NCBI GenBank assembly: GCA_001512495.1
Contig: LFRU01000098.1
Span: forward strand, 40,779-89,454
From: Syntrophothermus sp. DTU052
GTDB taxonomy: Bacteria > Bacillota > Syntrophomonadia > Syntrophomonadales > DTU052
Length of the DNA stretch: 48,676 bases
Direction: 5' to 3'
This document shows, one piece after another, positions 9,066 through 18,090 of this stretch. The number at the start of each line of letters is the position of its first letter. Positions within the stretch are counted from its first letter, which is position 1. The notes beneath the pieces were generated by a model that was not told where the DNA came from, did no database searches, and saw nothing but the letters and a program-made list of their open reading frames with translations. Both the position numbers and the translations under genes were made by a program.

Positions 9066-10442
9066 CTACTTGCGGTTAGTATCTATTCTTCTCGCGATAA
9101 AATTAGTGTATACCTCTCCGCGGCGGAAAAAGCTGTTGCCGAGCACCTGCTGGTGAAAAGGAATAGTGGTCTTGACACCCTCGATCAGATGTTCACCAAG
9201 AGCCCGGTCCATGCGTTCAATCGCTTGACTGCGGTCTGGAGCCCAAACAATAAGCTTTCCCAAAAGGCTGTCATAGTAAGGAAGTACAGTATAACCCGTA
9301 TACAGATAACTGTCCACCCGAACTCCCGGTCCACCGGCCGGCAGGTAATTCACCACGGTACCAGCCGAAGGTATGAAATCCTGATTGGGGTCTTCCGCAT
9401 TAATACGGCATTCAATGGCCCATCCGGACAGTTTCACCTCATCCTGAGGGATTTTCAGTTCCGACCCACCGGCAATTTTTATCTGTTCCTTGATCAGATC
9501 CACCCCGGTTACCATTTCGGTCACGGGATGTTCCACCTGGATTCTGGTATTAACCTCTATGAAATAACAGTTTTTATGCCTGTCCACCAGAAACTCTACT
9601 GTGCCGGCACTGCAGTATTCCGTAGCTTCGGCCACCTTGAGGGCCATCTGTCCCATCCGCGCCCGGAGTTCCTCGTCCACAAACGGCGACGGGGATTCCT
9701 CCAGCAGTTTTTGGTTGCGCCTCTGGATCGAACAGTCCCTTTCTCCCAGGTGAATAAGGTTGCCATGTTCATCACCCAGGACCTGTATCTCAATGTGACG
9801 GGGTTCTTCTATGTATTTCTCTATATACACCTTACCGTCGCCGAAAGCTGCCTGGGCCTCATACTGGACAACCTCCAGCGTCCTCTCCAGTTCCTTGCGG
9901 TTGTGAACCAGGCGCATCCCCTTGCCGCCGCCCCCGGCCGCCGCTTTGAGCAGAACCGGATACTCGATCTCATCTGCCACCCGGAGGGCTGTCTTTACAT
10001 CACTGACCCCTCCTTGACTCCCCGGAACCACTGGTATTCCGGTTCTGCCGGCCAACTCCCGGGCGGCTATCTTGTCTCCCATGGTCTTGATTGTATGAGG
10101 AGAGGGGCCAATAAACTTGACCCCATGGGTGGAACACATCTCGGCGAAATATGCATTCTCGGCCAAAAACCCGTAACCGGGGTGAATCGCCTGGCAGCCG
10201 GTGTTAATGGCAGCACTTATTATATTGGAAATGTTAAGGTAACTCTGGCCCGCCGGTGCTTCACCTATGCAAACCGCCTGATCTGCCATCCTTACGTGCA
10301 GGGAACTGGCATCGGCCTTGCTGTAGACCGCCACGGTGGTAATCCCTAACTCCTTGCAGGCGCGGATAATCCTTACTGCGATTTCACCGCGATTGGCAAC
10401 AAGAATCTTGGAGATCAAATCGTCACCCCTATTCCTTGGCAA
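9066..10442 (-). CDS. accC: Acetyl-CoA/pyruvate carboxylase biotin carboxylase subunit
   Basis: [53 protein letters not shown]. Confidence 0.95.
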   Translation of the reverse strand: MPRNRGDDLISKILVANRGEIAVRIIRACKELGITTVAVYSKADASSLHVRMADQAVCIGEAPAGQSYLNISNIISAAINTGCQAIHPGYGFLAENAYFAEMCSTHGVKFIGPSPHTIKTMGDKIAARELAGRTGIPVVPGSQGGVSDVKTALRVADEIEYPVLLKAAAGGGGKGMRLVHNRKELERTLEVVQYEAQAAFGDGKVYIEKYIEEPRHIEIQVLGDEHGNLIHLGERDCSIQRRNQKLLEESPSPFVDEELRARMGQMALKVAEATEYCSAGTVEFLVDRHKNCYFIEVNTRIQVEHPVTEMVTGVDLIKEQIKIAGGSELKIPQDEVKLSGWAIECRINAEDPNQDFIPSAGTVVNYLPAGGPGVRVDSYLYTGYTVLPYYDSLLGKLIVWAPDRSQAIERMDRALGEHLIEGVKTTIPFHQQVLGNSFFRRGEVYTNFIARRIDTNRK

Positions 10443-12321
10443 TTAAAAACATGACCTGCCCATATTCAACCGGTTGGGCATTATCCACCAGAATTTCTAC
10501 AATCCTTCCCCTGACCTCGGATTTAATCTCATTCATCAACTTCATCGCTTCGACTATGCAGAGGGTCTGTCCAGCCTCCACATAGCTCCCCACCTCTACG
10601 AAAGGAGGGGAATCCGGGGAAGGGCTCCGGTAAAAGGTTCCTACCATGGGAGCAACTACCTGCACCAAATCCTCCTCCGGTATGGCCTCGGCTGCATTCT
10701 GGTTTTTGTCGGCAGGCCTCGCCCCCGGCCTGGTTCGCCGTCCCTTAGCGGGTTCAGTTCCCGGTCTCATCTCCTTGCGCAGATTAATTCTGAACTCAGG
10801 TCCTTCGTACTCCAGTTCGGCCAGGCTGGTCTCATCCAACAACATAATTAATTCTCTTATTTGCTCTACATTCATGTCCTCGTTCCCCTTATTCAGTCTG
10901 ATTCCTTTGGGAGCCGGTTTTGTCGGCGGTGCGGCCGGCTCAGGCTTCTTCTCCTGCTCGGAGGGGGCTGCCGGCTCCACTCCTTGGGCCCTGTTGTTCC
11001 GGTATTCAAAGAACTTGCGGGCTATCTGGGGAAACAGCGCATAGGTCAAAATATCTTCATCACTTTGGGCTAATCCCGCTGACTCCTCCCGGGCTTTTTC
11101 CCAACCGGGGTTGAGGAGATCGGCAGGACGAACCGTTATAATCTCCTCATCGCCGATGATTTTCTTTCTGATCTCATCCCTGATGGGCACGGTCGGTTTC
11201 CCGTAGAATCCCCGCACGTAGTCTTTTACCTCTTTCGGGCACATTTTATAACGTTCCCCAGCCAGCACGTTAAACACCGCTTGATTGCCCACAATCTGGC
11301 TGGTAGGTGTCACCAGCGGAGGGTACCCCAGATCTTCTCGGACCCGCGGAATCTCCTCCAAAACTTCGTTAAGCTTGTGAGCCGCTTTCTGTTCCTCCAG
11401 CTGGGAGACAAAATTGGTTATCATCCCGCCGGGAACCTGATGTTCAAACACCTTCATGTCGTTAATCCGGGTTACACCACGTTCAAAACCCTTTTTCTTG
11501 CGGATATCCTCGAAATATGCAGCCACCTCAAATAAGTCGTGGATATCCAGGCCTGTATCCCATGGCGTACCCTGCAGGGCTCGAACTATCGTTTCTACCG
11601 GGGGCTGGGATGAACCAAAGGCCAGCGGCACACTGGCGGTATCAACAATATCAACGCCGGCTTCGGCCGCTTTTAAGCAGGCCCCGACAGCCAACCCCCC
11701 TATATAATGGGTATGAAGCTGTATAGGAATATTAATGCGTGCTTTCAGGGCCTTGATCAGTTCGTAGGCTTGATATGGGCCGAGAAGTCCGGCCATATCT
11801 TTGATGCACAGGCTGTCGGCGCCCATATCCTCCAGGCGGAGCCCGGCTTCCACGAAATACTCCATGGTATGTACCGGGCTGATGGTATACACCACGCATG
11901 CCTGCACGTGCTTGTCAACCTTCTTGACTGCCTGAATGGGGACTTCCAGGTTGCGGATATCATTCAGCGCATCAAAGATGCGGAAAATATCGATACCGTT
12001 ATAGGCAGCCTGTTCGACAAACCTCTCCACTATATCATCCGGGTAATGAGAATAACCCACCAGTGATTGTCCGCGCAGCAGCATCTGCAGCCTGGTCTTG
12101 GTAATGTTGGCCCGGATCACCCTGAGTCTTTCCCAGGGGTCCTCGTTAAGAAAGCGGATCGCTACGTCAAAAGTAGCTCCACCCCAGACTTCCAGGGAAT
12201 GATATCCCACATCATCGATCTTTTTCAGAATCGGCTGCATGTCTTCCAGGCTCATCCTGGTAGCCCAGAGGCTCTGATGTCCATCACGAAGTGAAGTATC
12301 TGTTATTTTAATTCGATTCAA
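10429..12321 (-). CDS. Carboxyltransferase (PycB/OadA type) fused to an AccB-type biotin carboxyl carrier domain
   Basis: N-terminus [20 protein letters not shown]...; C-terminal [25 protein letters not shown]...[13 protein letters not shown] at 12321 is a likely start ([12 protein letters not shown] immediately follows); the track ORF begins at 12432. Confidence 0.9.
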   Translation of the reverse strand: MNRIKITDTSLRDGHQSLWATRMSLEDMQPILKKIDDVGYHSLEVWGGATFDVAIRFLNEDPWERLRVIRANITKTRLQMLLRGQSLVGYSHYPDDIVERFVEQAAYNGIDIFRIFDALNDIRNLEVPIQAVKKVDKHVQACVVYTISPVHTMEYFVEAGLRLEDMGADSLCIKDMAGLLGPYQAYELIKALKARINIPIQLHTHYIGGLAVGACLKAAEAGVDIVDTASVPLAFGSSQPPVETIVRALQGTPWDTGLDIHDLFEVAAYFEDIRKKKGFERGVTRINDMKVFEHQVPGGMITNFVSQLEEQKAAHKLNEVLEEIPRVREDLGYPPLVTPTSQIVGNQAVFNVLAGERYKMCPKEVKDYVRGFYGKPTVPIRDEIRKKIIGDEEIITVRPADLLNPGWEKAREESAGLAQSDEDILTYALFPQIARKFFEYRNNRAQGVEPAAPSEQEKKPEPAAPPTKPAPKGIRLNKGNEDMNVEQIRELIMLLDETSLAELEYEGPEFRINLRKEMRPGTEPAKGRRTRPGARPADKNQNAAEAIPEEDLVQVVAPMVGTFYRSPSPDSPPFVEVGSYVEAGQTLCIVEAMKLMNEIKSEVRGRIVEILVDNAQPVEYGQVMFLIAKE

Positions 12322-12604
12322 TAGGTCGCCCTCCCCATGAATGCTATTTTGATTGCTTATCAACCTGGTACTATCATCAAAAATCAACTCAGGCCGCAGC
12401 CTGAGCGATAAAAATGCCGATCGTTGAAGCACAATTTAATTATAGGCATATAAAGTCTGTAATTCAACAGATTCGGCACATGTATACAATATGCTTGCTT
12501 CGCTCATGGGGATACTCACCAGGTGAAGAACCCTGTTCCCGGATCCCGGTTTCATCTCTGCAGCACCTTGCCAACGGATGAACCCGCGGTTTGTCCAGCC
12601 GTTT

Positions 12605-13123
12605 TTATTCTCGGTTAATAAGGCTTACCTGACGGCTGTCCATCTTCAAAACCCCGGCCACCTGGCTCTTGATCTGTTCTTCCTCAGCTTCATCCAACGC
12701 GGGGCCGGATACTATCACCGACGCAACCGAGTCCTGAATAATAACCACCCCTTCCTTGAACCCCCGCGCCTTTAAAAGTCCTTCGGCTTTTAATTCCATT
12801 TCCATGGCATTGGTAATAGTCAAAAGCCTGTTCATTGCCGACTGTTTAGAGGTATCATCGGTGTTGGGATTGTTGATTATCTCCTGCAGTAATTCCAGCT
12901 GCTGACTTCTTACCTTTTCCCTCTGCAGGCGGAAATGAGGGTAAAAAGAGCCTTCCGACTCTTCAGGCAACTGGCCGGCAGCGGTTACTGAAGGAAGTTC
13001 TGCAGGCGGCTCCGTTTTGATTGACTCCGTTCTCCACTCGGCCAACTGCCAGCAGCCGATTCCTACCAACGCCACCGCCACCAGAGCAGCGATAAGCACC
13101 TTATGGCGCAATTGGAATATCAC
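12605..13123 (-). CDS. spoIIIAH: Stage III sporulation protein AH
   Basis: SpoIIIAH-like sequence (FYPHFRLQREKVRSQQLELLQEIINNPNTD...) and operon position. Confidence 0.93.
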   Translation of the reverse strand: MIFQLRHKVLIAALVAVALVGIGCWQLAEWRTESIKTEPPAELPSVTAAGQLPEESEGSFYPHFRLQREKVRSQQLELLQEIINNPNTDDTSKQSAMNRLLTITNAMEMELKAEGLLKARGFKEGVVIIQDSVASVIVSGPALDEAEEEQIKSQVAGVLKMDSRQVSLINRE

Positions 13124-13704
13124 TTAATACCCCCTCCTCTCTCCATGGGAAGCACTGTAACCCGCGAAGCCGGAATTCCGAGCAGTCCGGTAACGGCTTG
13201 GGATAGACTTTCTTCCACTGCAGGATTAGCCGCTCCTTCAGCAATCACCAGAACCCCAACCACCTCCGGCGCTTTGCTCTCTTCCAAAACCGGCGAATTG
13301 TTGGACAGTACCAGCTGCCGGTCGCTGCTCTGCTCGGTTATATTACGAGTGGTGCCGCTCTGGTCTTTCTCCTGGGTTTGCCGGGTTTCCACTCTCTCAT
13401 TGGTAGCGTAAACTTTAATACCTTGAGATTTCAGGGTTAATTTGACCTGCACCGCGCCAACCCCGCTGATCCGGGATAACACCTGGGATAAATCCTTTTC
13501 CAGGGCGGTGCTCTCATGCCCCGGGAGGGGGAGGGATTGCTGTCCCTGTGGTGTAGACGATGGTGACGGAGCGGGACTGGTCGGCCACAGGATCAGGGCG
13601 ATACCTATGATGGCCAGGATCGCCGCTACCGCCTTTATCTGGGAGCTTTTCCAGGGTTTCTCCCTGACCCTCTGTAACCAGAATGCAGATGGCAACATGG
13701 TCAT
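13120..13704 (-). CDS. spoIIIAG: Stage III sporulation protein AG
   Basis: Operon position; LEKDLSQVLSRISGVGAVQVKLTL, PEVVGVLVIAEGAANPAVEESLSQAV. Confidence 0.93.
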   Translation of the reverse strand: MTMLPSAFWLQRVREKPWKSSQIKAVAAILAIIGIALILWPTSPAPSPSSTPQGQQSLPLPGHESTALEKDLSQVLSRISGVGAVQVKLTLKSQGIKVYATNERVETRQTQEKDQSGTTRNITEQSSDRQLVLSNNSPVLEESKAPEVVGVLVIAEGAANPAVEESLSQAVTGLLGIPASRVTVLPMERGGGIK

Positions 13705-14279
13705 TCCCCCTTGAACTTTATTACTACCTGGTCCTCGTTAAGCCCATAAAGGTTTTTCATCATGCTGGTAAGCTTCTTGACGATGATTTCCCGCTCCTGG
13801 TCCTGCTGCTCCCGAGAAGAAAACGCGGTTACGGAGTCCGCCTCCGGAACCGTTGAAATGGGAACAATGACCATTTCAATCCCGGATAGCTTACCCTCTC
13901 CGGAAGTCATGATTACCCTGGTTTGTAAATCCCCAATCCCCGGAACTAAAATCGCGGTGCTGCTGATCTGCTGTTCGATCTTTTCCCTGATAAGTTCACT
14001 GCCGACCTTTTGAATATCACGGTTCACTTCCCTGCCGACTTCCTGGTAATCACCGCTCTCCTCATATTCCCAGGGCAGGTCCCAGGCTCCGGCCTGCATA
14101 GCCCTCCCGGAAAAAAAGACTGCCAGGATAGGGTTAAGGATGGCCAGTATTACAAACAGACCGATAGCAAACCGGACAAAAGGGCGTACGCTGCTGTCCG
14201 GAAGTAAGATCTCCAGAAAACTGGCGATCACTACTATTACCAGCAGGTTTTTGACAATAGTTACCAGGACCTCCACCAT
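13701..14279 (-). CDS. spoIIIAF: Stage III sporulation protein AF
   Basis: Operon position; two TM helices (LVIVVIASFLEILLPDSSVRPFVRFAIGLFVILAILNPI). Confidence 0.93.
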   Translation of the reverse strand: MVEVLVTIVKNLLVIVVIASFLEILLPDSSVRPFVRFAIGLFVILAILNPILAVFFSGRAMQAGAWDLPWEYEESGDYQEVGREVNRDIQKVGSELIREKIEQQISSTAILVPGIGDLQTRVIMTSGEGKLSGIEMVIVPISTVPEADSVTAFSSREQQDQEREIIVKKLTSMMKNLYGLNEDQVVIKFKGE

Positions 14280-14365
14280 ATCACCTCACCCGATTGTTTC
14301 CAAGGCCGCTGCTCTATACCGTGTCCCGGCAGCACCAGGCGCCGGTTTGGTAACAGCAGCTGCGG

Positions 14366-15547
14366 TTACCGCAGTAGTATTACGCTGTTTCCGGTACTTA
14401 CCAGTATGGCTACCAGGACAAAGAACATAAGACCCACCGCCGCTACCGCGGCCAGTACCAGGAGCAGATGATTTCCCATCACCTCGAGAACCTGGCTTAT
14501 TCTGCTGTCGCCCAGGGGTTCGACCACAGCGGAACTCACTTTATAAATCAAAGCGATGACCCCAATCTTTATAACCGGGAAGATAAAAATACCAAAAATA
14601 GTCAGGAGTCCCATGATGCCCACTGCCTGTTTTAACAAGACCACGTAACCGGCAGCAGTTTCCAGGGCATCCGCCAGGTAACCCCCGATAATTGGAAAGA
14701 AGGTATCGGTTACGAACTTGCCTGTCCTCAGGGTGATGGCATCCATCACCGATCCATAAATCGAACGCAGGGTAAGAATGCCGACAAAAAAGGTCAGCAT
14801 AAGTCCCATGATAGCTTCAGCCAGGGTATAGAGCAGCTTGCCCAACCGCTCCAGTTTGATGGTATCAGTCAGTTGTTCAGCCAGATTCAGTATTGCCGAC
14901 AAGGCTATCAGTGGAAATACAATCAACCCGATCCCCCGGGCAAAGGCGGTACAGGCAGCCATCATTAACGGGAAAATGGCACCGGCGGTGTGTATATGAC
15001 CCAATCCGGTAACGAGAACCATCATCTGGGGTAATACCGCGGTCATCAAGTCGCTCATAGACTCAATCGCTACCTGGCCGATTCGTATGACATATTTGAA
15101 TGAACCCAGGGCAATTGCAGAAATCGCCAGGAAACAGGCCATGCTTGATATCTTGGCTACCCCCTGATCAAAGGAGGACTGGAGGTTTACCAGCAGGGCC
15201 GATATAACCGTCAGGATCAGGATCTTACCCAACAACTGGCCGTTGGCCAACACTTCCCGAAAAAAGTACTTCCATAGATCTCCGACAATCTTTTTGGGGT
15301 TGAAGTCCCACTGCCCCGTCATGAAGTCGTTGATCCACTCCCGGGCTGATCGGTGTTCCAGGTAACCGCTGATTTCCCCATCAATGCTGGTCTTAAATTG
15401 TTCCATTTCCTGCAGATCCAGCTTGTCGATGGTTTCCTGCCAGGATAGGAAATTCTCCACAGGCTTATCCTCTTCTGCCCGGGCGTTTCCAGACCACACG
15501 GCCAGGATAACGGTCAGCGCGGCCAGCCAGCAAAGAAGTCGTTTCAA
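14366..15547 (-). CDS. spoIIIAE: Stage III sporulation protein AE
   Basis: Signal peptide plus multipass protein in the spoIIIA operon position. Confidence 0.94.
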   Translation of the reverse strand: MKRLLCWLAALTVILAVWSGNARAEEDKPVENFLSWQETIDKLDLQEMEQFKTSIDGEISGYLEHRSAREWINDFMTGQWDFNPKKIVGDLWKYFFREVLANGQLLGKILILTVISALLVNLQSSFDQGVAKISSMACFLAISAIALGSFKYVIRIGQVAIESMSDLMTAVLPQMMVLVTGLGHIHTAGAIFPLMMAACTAFARGIGLIVFPLIALSAILNLAEQLTDTIKLERLGKLLYTLAEAIMGLMLTFFVGILTLRSIYGSVMDAITLRTGKFVTDTFFPIIGGYLADALETAAGYVVLLKQAVGIMGLLTIFGIFIFPVIKIGVIALIYKVSSAVVEPLGDSRISQVLEVMGNHLLLVLAAVAAVGLMFFVLVAILVSTGNSVILLR

Positions 15548-15557
15548 CCCCTCACCC

Positions 15558-15947
15558 CTATCTGGGCATAATCTCCATGAGTGACTCCAGAATGGCTATC
15601 ATTATGGGCAAGGCCAGCACGGCTATTATTATCTTGGCCCCGAACTCCACTTTTTTGGCCACGGCCACCTCTCCGGAATCGCGACAGATAGCAGCTCCAA
15701 ATTCGGCCAGATAGGCCACTCCCAGAATCTTGAGCACTGTTCCCAGGAAAAAGTAGTTGGCTTCGGCTCGGTGTGATAGTTCGGTCACAACCGCCACAAT
15801 GGTTGACAGCTTGTCGATTACGAAAAGGAAGATGACAGTGGCGAAAGTCAGGCTTAAAAGGACGGCCAATACCGGCTTTTCCTGCCGTATAATAAGCAGA
15901 AATATGGTCGCTACCAGACCCAAACCTACTATTTGTGCAATCTCCAC
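15558..15947 (-). CDS. spoIIIAD: Stage III sporulation protein AD
   Basis: MEIAQIVGLGLVATIFLLIIRQEKPVLAVLLSL; operon position. Confidence 0.94.
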   Translation of the reverse strand: MEIAQIVGLGLVATIFLLIIRQEKPVLAVLLSLTFATVIFLFVIDKLSTIVAVVTELSHRAEANYFFLGTVLKILGVAYLAEFGAAICRDSGEVAVAKKVEFGAKIIIAVLALPIMIAILESLMEIMPR

Positions 15948-15955
15948 AAGCGCAC

Positions 15956-16150
15956 CTACAGGTTAAAGACTGCCCGAACCACTGTGAACAACTGGTTTAA
16001 TAGCTGCACAACCAGGATCAAAACCACTACCACCCCGGCCAGTGTCAACATCTGGGCCTGCTCTTCCTTTTCCGCATTCTTCAGGACTATCCCCAGTATG
16101 GAGATCAGGATACCTATACCGGCAATGGTAAAAATTATATCGGTATTCAA
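15956..16150 (-). CDS. spoIIIAC: Stage III sporulation protein AC
   Basis: 64 aa, IIFTIAGIGILISILGIVLKNAEKEEQAQMLTLAGVVVVL; operon position. Confidence 0.94.
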   Translation of the reverse strand: MNTDIIFTIAGIGILISILGIVLKNAEKEEQAQMLTLAGVVVVLILVVQLLNQLFTVVRAVFNL

Positions 16151-16163
16151 GCCTATCCCCCCG

Positions 16164-16685
16164 TCAAACCATCAGGATACTGATTATCAATCCCACCAGG
16201 AAGCCCCCATAGCTCCAAAGTTTTTTCTCACTATCTTCCTGCCGGCGCGACTTCTCCTCCTGTATTTTCAACTCCGCACCGGCCTGTCGCAGCATCCTGA
16301 TCTGATCCGAAGCGTCGGATACCCCGATACGCGTCCCGATTAACCCGATGACCGCCAGATCTTCAGCGGTAAAAACCTGCTGTTTACACAGGTGGTTGAT
16401 CCCTCGATTCCAGGCCTCCCGGGCCGGTGCTGACAGGTCCTCCCGCAGGGAACTGCTGATCGTTTCAAAAAAACCCTTGACCGGCTCCGATGATATGTTG
16501 GCAGTACGGCGGAGAGCCTCTTCCAACGGATTCCGGGCATAAGCGATTTCCTTCTCCAGAAAATCAATTGCCATCCGCATCTGCCTGATGGCCCGCGTGC
16601 GATGGGTTAATTGAAATGCTTTCTGCAGCCCGATCCACCCGGTTACTGAGACGATAAGACTGACGCCAATTATTTTGGTCAGCAT
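16164..16685 (-). CDS. spoIIIAB: Stage III sporulation protein AB
   Basis: MLTKIIGVSLIVSVTGWIGLQKAFQLTHRTRAIRQMRMAIDFLEKEIAYARNPLEEAL; operon position. Confidence 0.94.
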   Translation of the reverse strand: MLTKIIGVSLIVSVTGWIGLQKAFQLTHRTRAIRQMRMAIDFLEKEIAYARNPLEEALRRTANISSEPVKGFFETISSSLREDLSAPAREAWNRGINHLCKQQVFTAEDLAVIGLIGTRIGVSDASDQIRMLRQAGAELKIQEEKSRRQEDSEKKLWSYGGFLVGLIISILMV

Positions 16686-17640
16686 ATTTACCCCCCGTTT
16701 GTCCCAATGGAATAACCTTCTCTATCGTTCCCGGGCCTTTTCGGCGAGACAGAACCACAACCAGCCGAAAACCCTGCTGCTTAAACATCTCCTGTATAAC
16801 CGGCCGCCGCCGTAAATCCTCCAGAGAACTGGCATGGGCGGTAGCTATAATCCTCACCCCGGCATTGAGACACTCCTCTATGGCCTCGGTATCCTCACGA
16901 CGGCCAATCTCATCGGTGATGAGAAGCTGGGGTGAGAGGGCCCGAATGGCCATCACTATTCCCAAGGCCTTGGGACACCCTTCCAGGACATCGGTCCGGG
17001 GACCCACATCCAGCTGGGGCTTCCCATGGAAGCACCCGGCAATCTCAGAACGCTCGTCAATTATCACCACATGCAGGTTTTGGGACAGCCGGCGGGCCAG
17101 GTCTCGTAAAACCGTAGTTTTACCACATCGGGGGGGAGAAATTATTAGGGTGTTGTAAGGCAGTCCCTGCTCATCAAGGATCTTCCCCGCCAACTGGTCA
17201 CCGCAACCCGGAACTTCCCGGGCAATTCTGATGGCTAAGCCCGAGAACTCCTTCATGGATCTGATCTGACCGCTTTCCACAATGGTCTTACCGGCCAGTC
17301 CCACTCGATGTCCTCCCAATATGGTTATGAACCCCCGCCTTAACTCTTCTTCCAGGGCATAGATTGAGTTGCCGCTGATGGCTGCCAGGGTTCTGGTTAT
17401 ATCATCCTCCTGCACCACGTAACCTTCCTCAGCCCACCCGGTCGGCTTCCCTGAACCGGTTAAGAAAATCTCACTGTTCATCAGGCGGAGGCAAAGCGGT
17501 TTACCCAGGCGGAGGCGAATCTCCTCCAACTGATTTTGATAGGAAGGAGACAGGCTGCTCAGGAGTTCCTTAACAGCCGGTGCAAGGTACGGAATTATTT
17601 GGGCTTGCAGTTTCTCCGGTACATCCTGACTTTTACTCAT
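16564..17640 (-). CDS. spoIIIAA: Stage III sporulation protein AA (ATPase)
   Basis: Walker A PPRCGKTT, VVIIDERSEIAGC, LITDEIGR. The annotated C-terminus overlaps spoIIIAB. Confidence 0.94.
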   Translation of the reverse strand: MSKSQDVPEKLQAQIIPYLAPAVKELLSSLSPSYQNQLEEIRLRLGKPLCLRLMNSEIFLTGSGKPTGWAEEGYVVQEDDITRTLAAISGNSIYALEEELRRGFITILGGHRVGLAGKTIVESGQIRSMKEFSGLAIRIAREVPGCGDQLAGKILDEQGLPYNTLIISPPRCGKTTVLRDLARRLSQNLHVVIIDERSEIAGCFHGKPQLDVGPRTDVLEGCPKALGIVMAIRALSPQLLITDEIGRREDTEAIEECLNAGVRIIATAHASSLEDLRRRPVIQEMFKQQGFRLVVVLSRRKGPGTIEKVIPLGQTGGKYADQNNWRQSYRLSNRVDRAAESISINPSHAGHQADADGN

Positions 17641-17803
17641 AGGACCACCCCTCGCTTTAAAAGATATATTGGTAGTCCCGGCAATTTATGCACGAATAGC
17701 TTTCTAAAGGCGCGGGCATAATTCGCAGGCGATCAGGATAACAAACCATGCAGACAACGAAGTGTTGGGGGGAATTAGCGGCCGGTTTTTGTTGCCAACC
17801 CAA

Positions 17804-18016
17804 GGTCTGCGGTTAATTCCAGTGAGCGGACGTTGGGTCCGAATTGCGCAGCACCCGGCGAAGGTGGAAGGTGGAAAGCAGCCGAGCGACAGGAGGTCGC
17901 GAGCCCGTTTTTGAGACATGGAGGTCGAATAAACGGGGTGCTGCTTTCCACCGGAACCTGAGCAGTTGGTGCTGCCAATGCAGGACCCTGGGAGCGAGCG
18001 GAATTTACCGCAGGCC
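17804..18016. ncRNA. Nested multi-stem intergenic element (candidate structured RNA or mobile palindromic element)
   Basis: Co-linear nested stems: 17804-17820/18000-18016, 17835-17840/17983-17988, 17848-17855/17968-17975, perfect 13 bp 17870-17882/17940-17952, plus two inner hairpins at 17886-17900 and 17904-17937. Confidence 0.6.
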
Positions 18017-18090
18017 GCCGCAGGAGGTATCCGAAAACTACCCCGCACTAACCAGTCTGACCATCACAATAGAGGGCAGTAACCCTCTCC

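Noticed and set aside
8991-10349. 452-aa plus-strand ORF
   Set aside because: Exactly antisense to accC, whose protein is unambiguous; the ORF is a GC-bias shadow with no recognisable domain.
17848-17975. SRP RNA or 6S RNA interpretation of the multi-stem element
   Set aside because: The GGAAGG/AAGCAGC stretch looked SRP-like, but the conserved SRP domain IV loop (GGTCAGG...GGAAGGAAGCAGCC) and the rod architecture are absent.
17704-18048. 114-aa and 67-aa minus ORFs and 93-aa plus ORF across the 17.8-18.0 kb element
   Set aside because: Sequence is dominated by nested stems; low-quality protein composition with no family signature.
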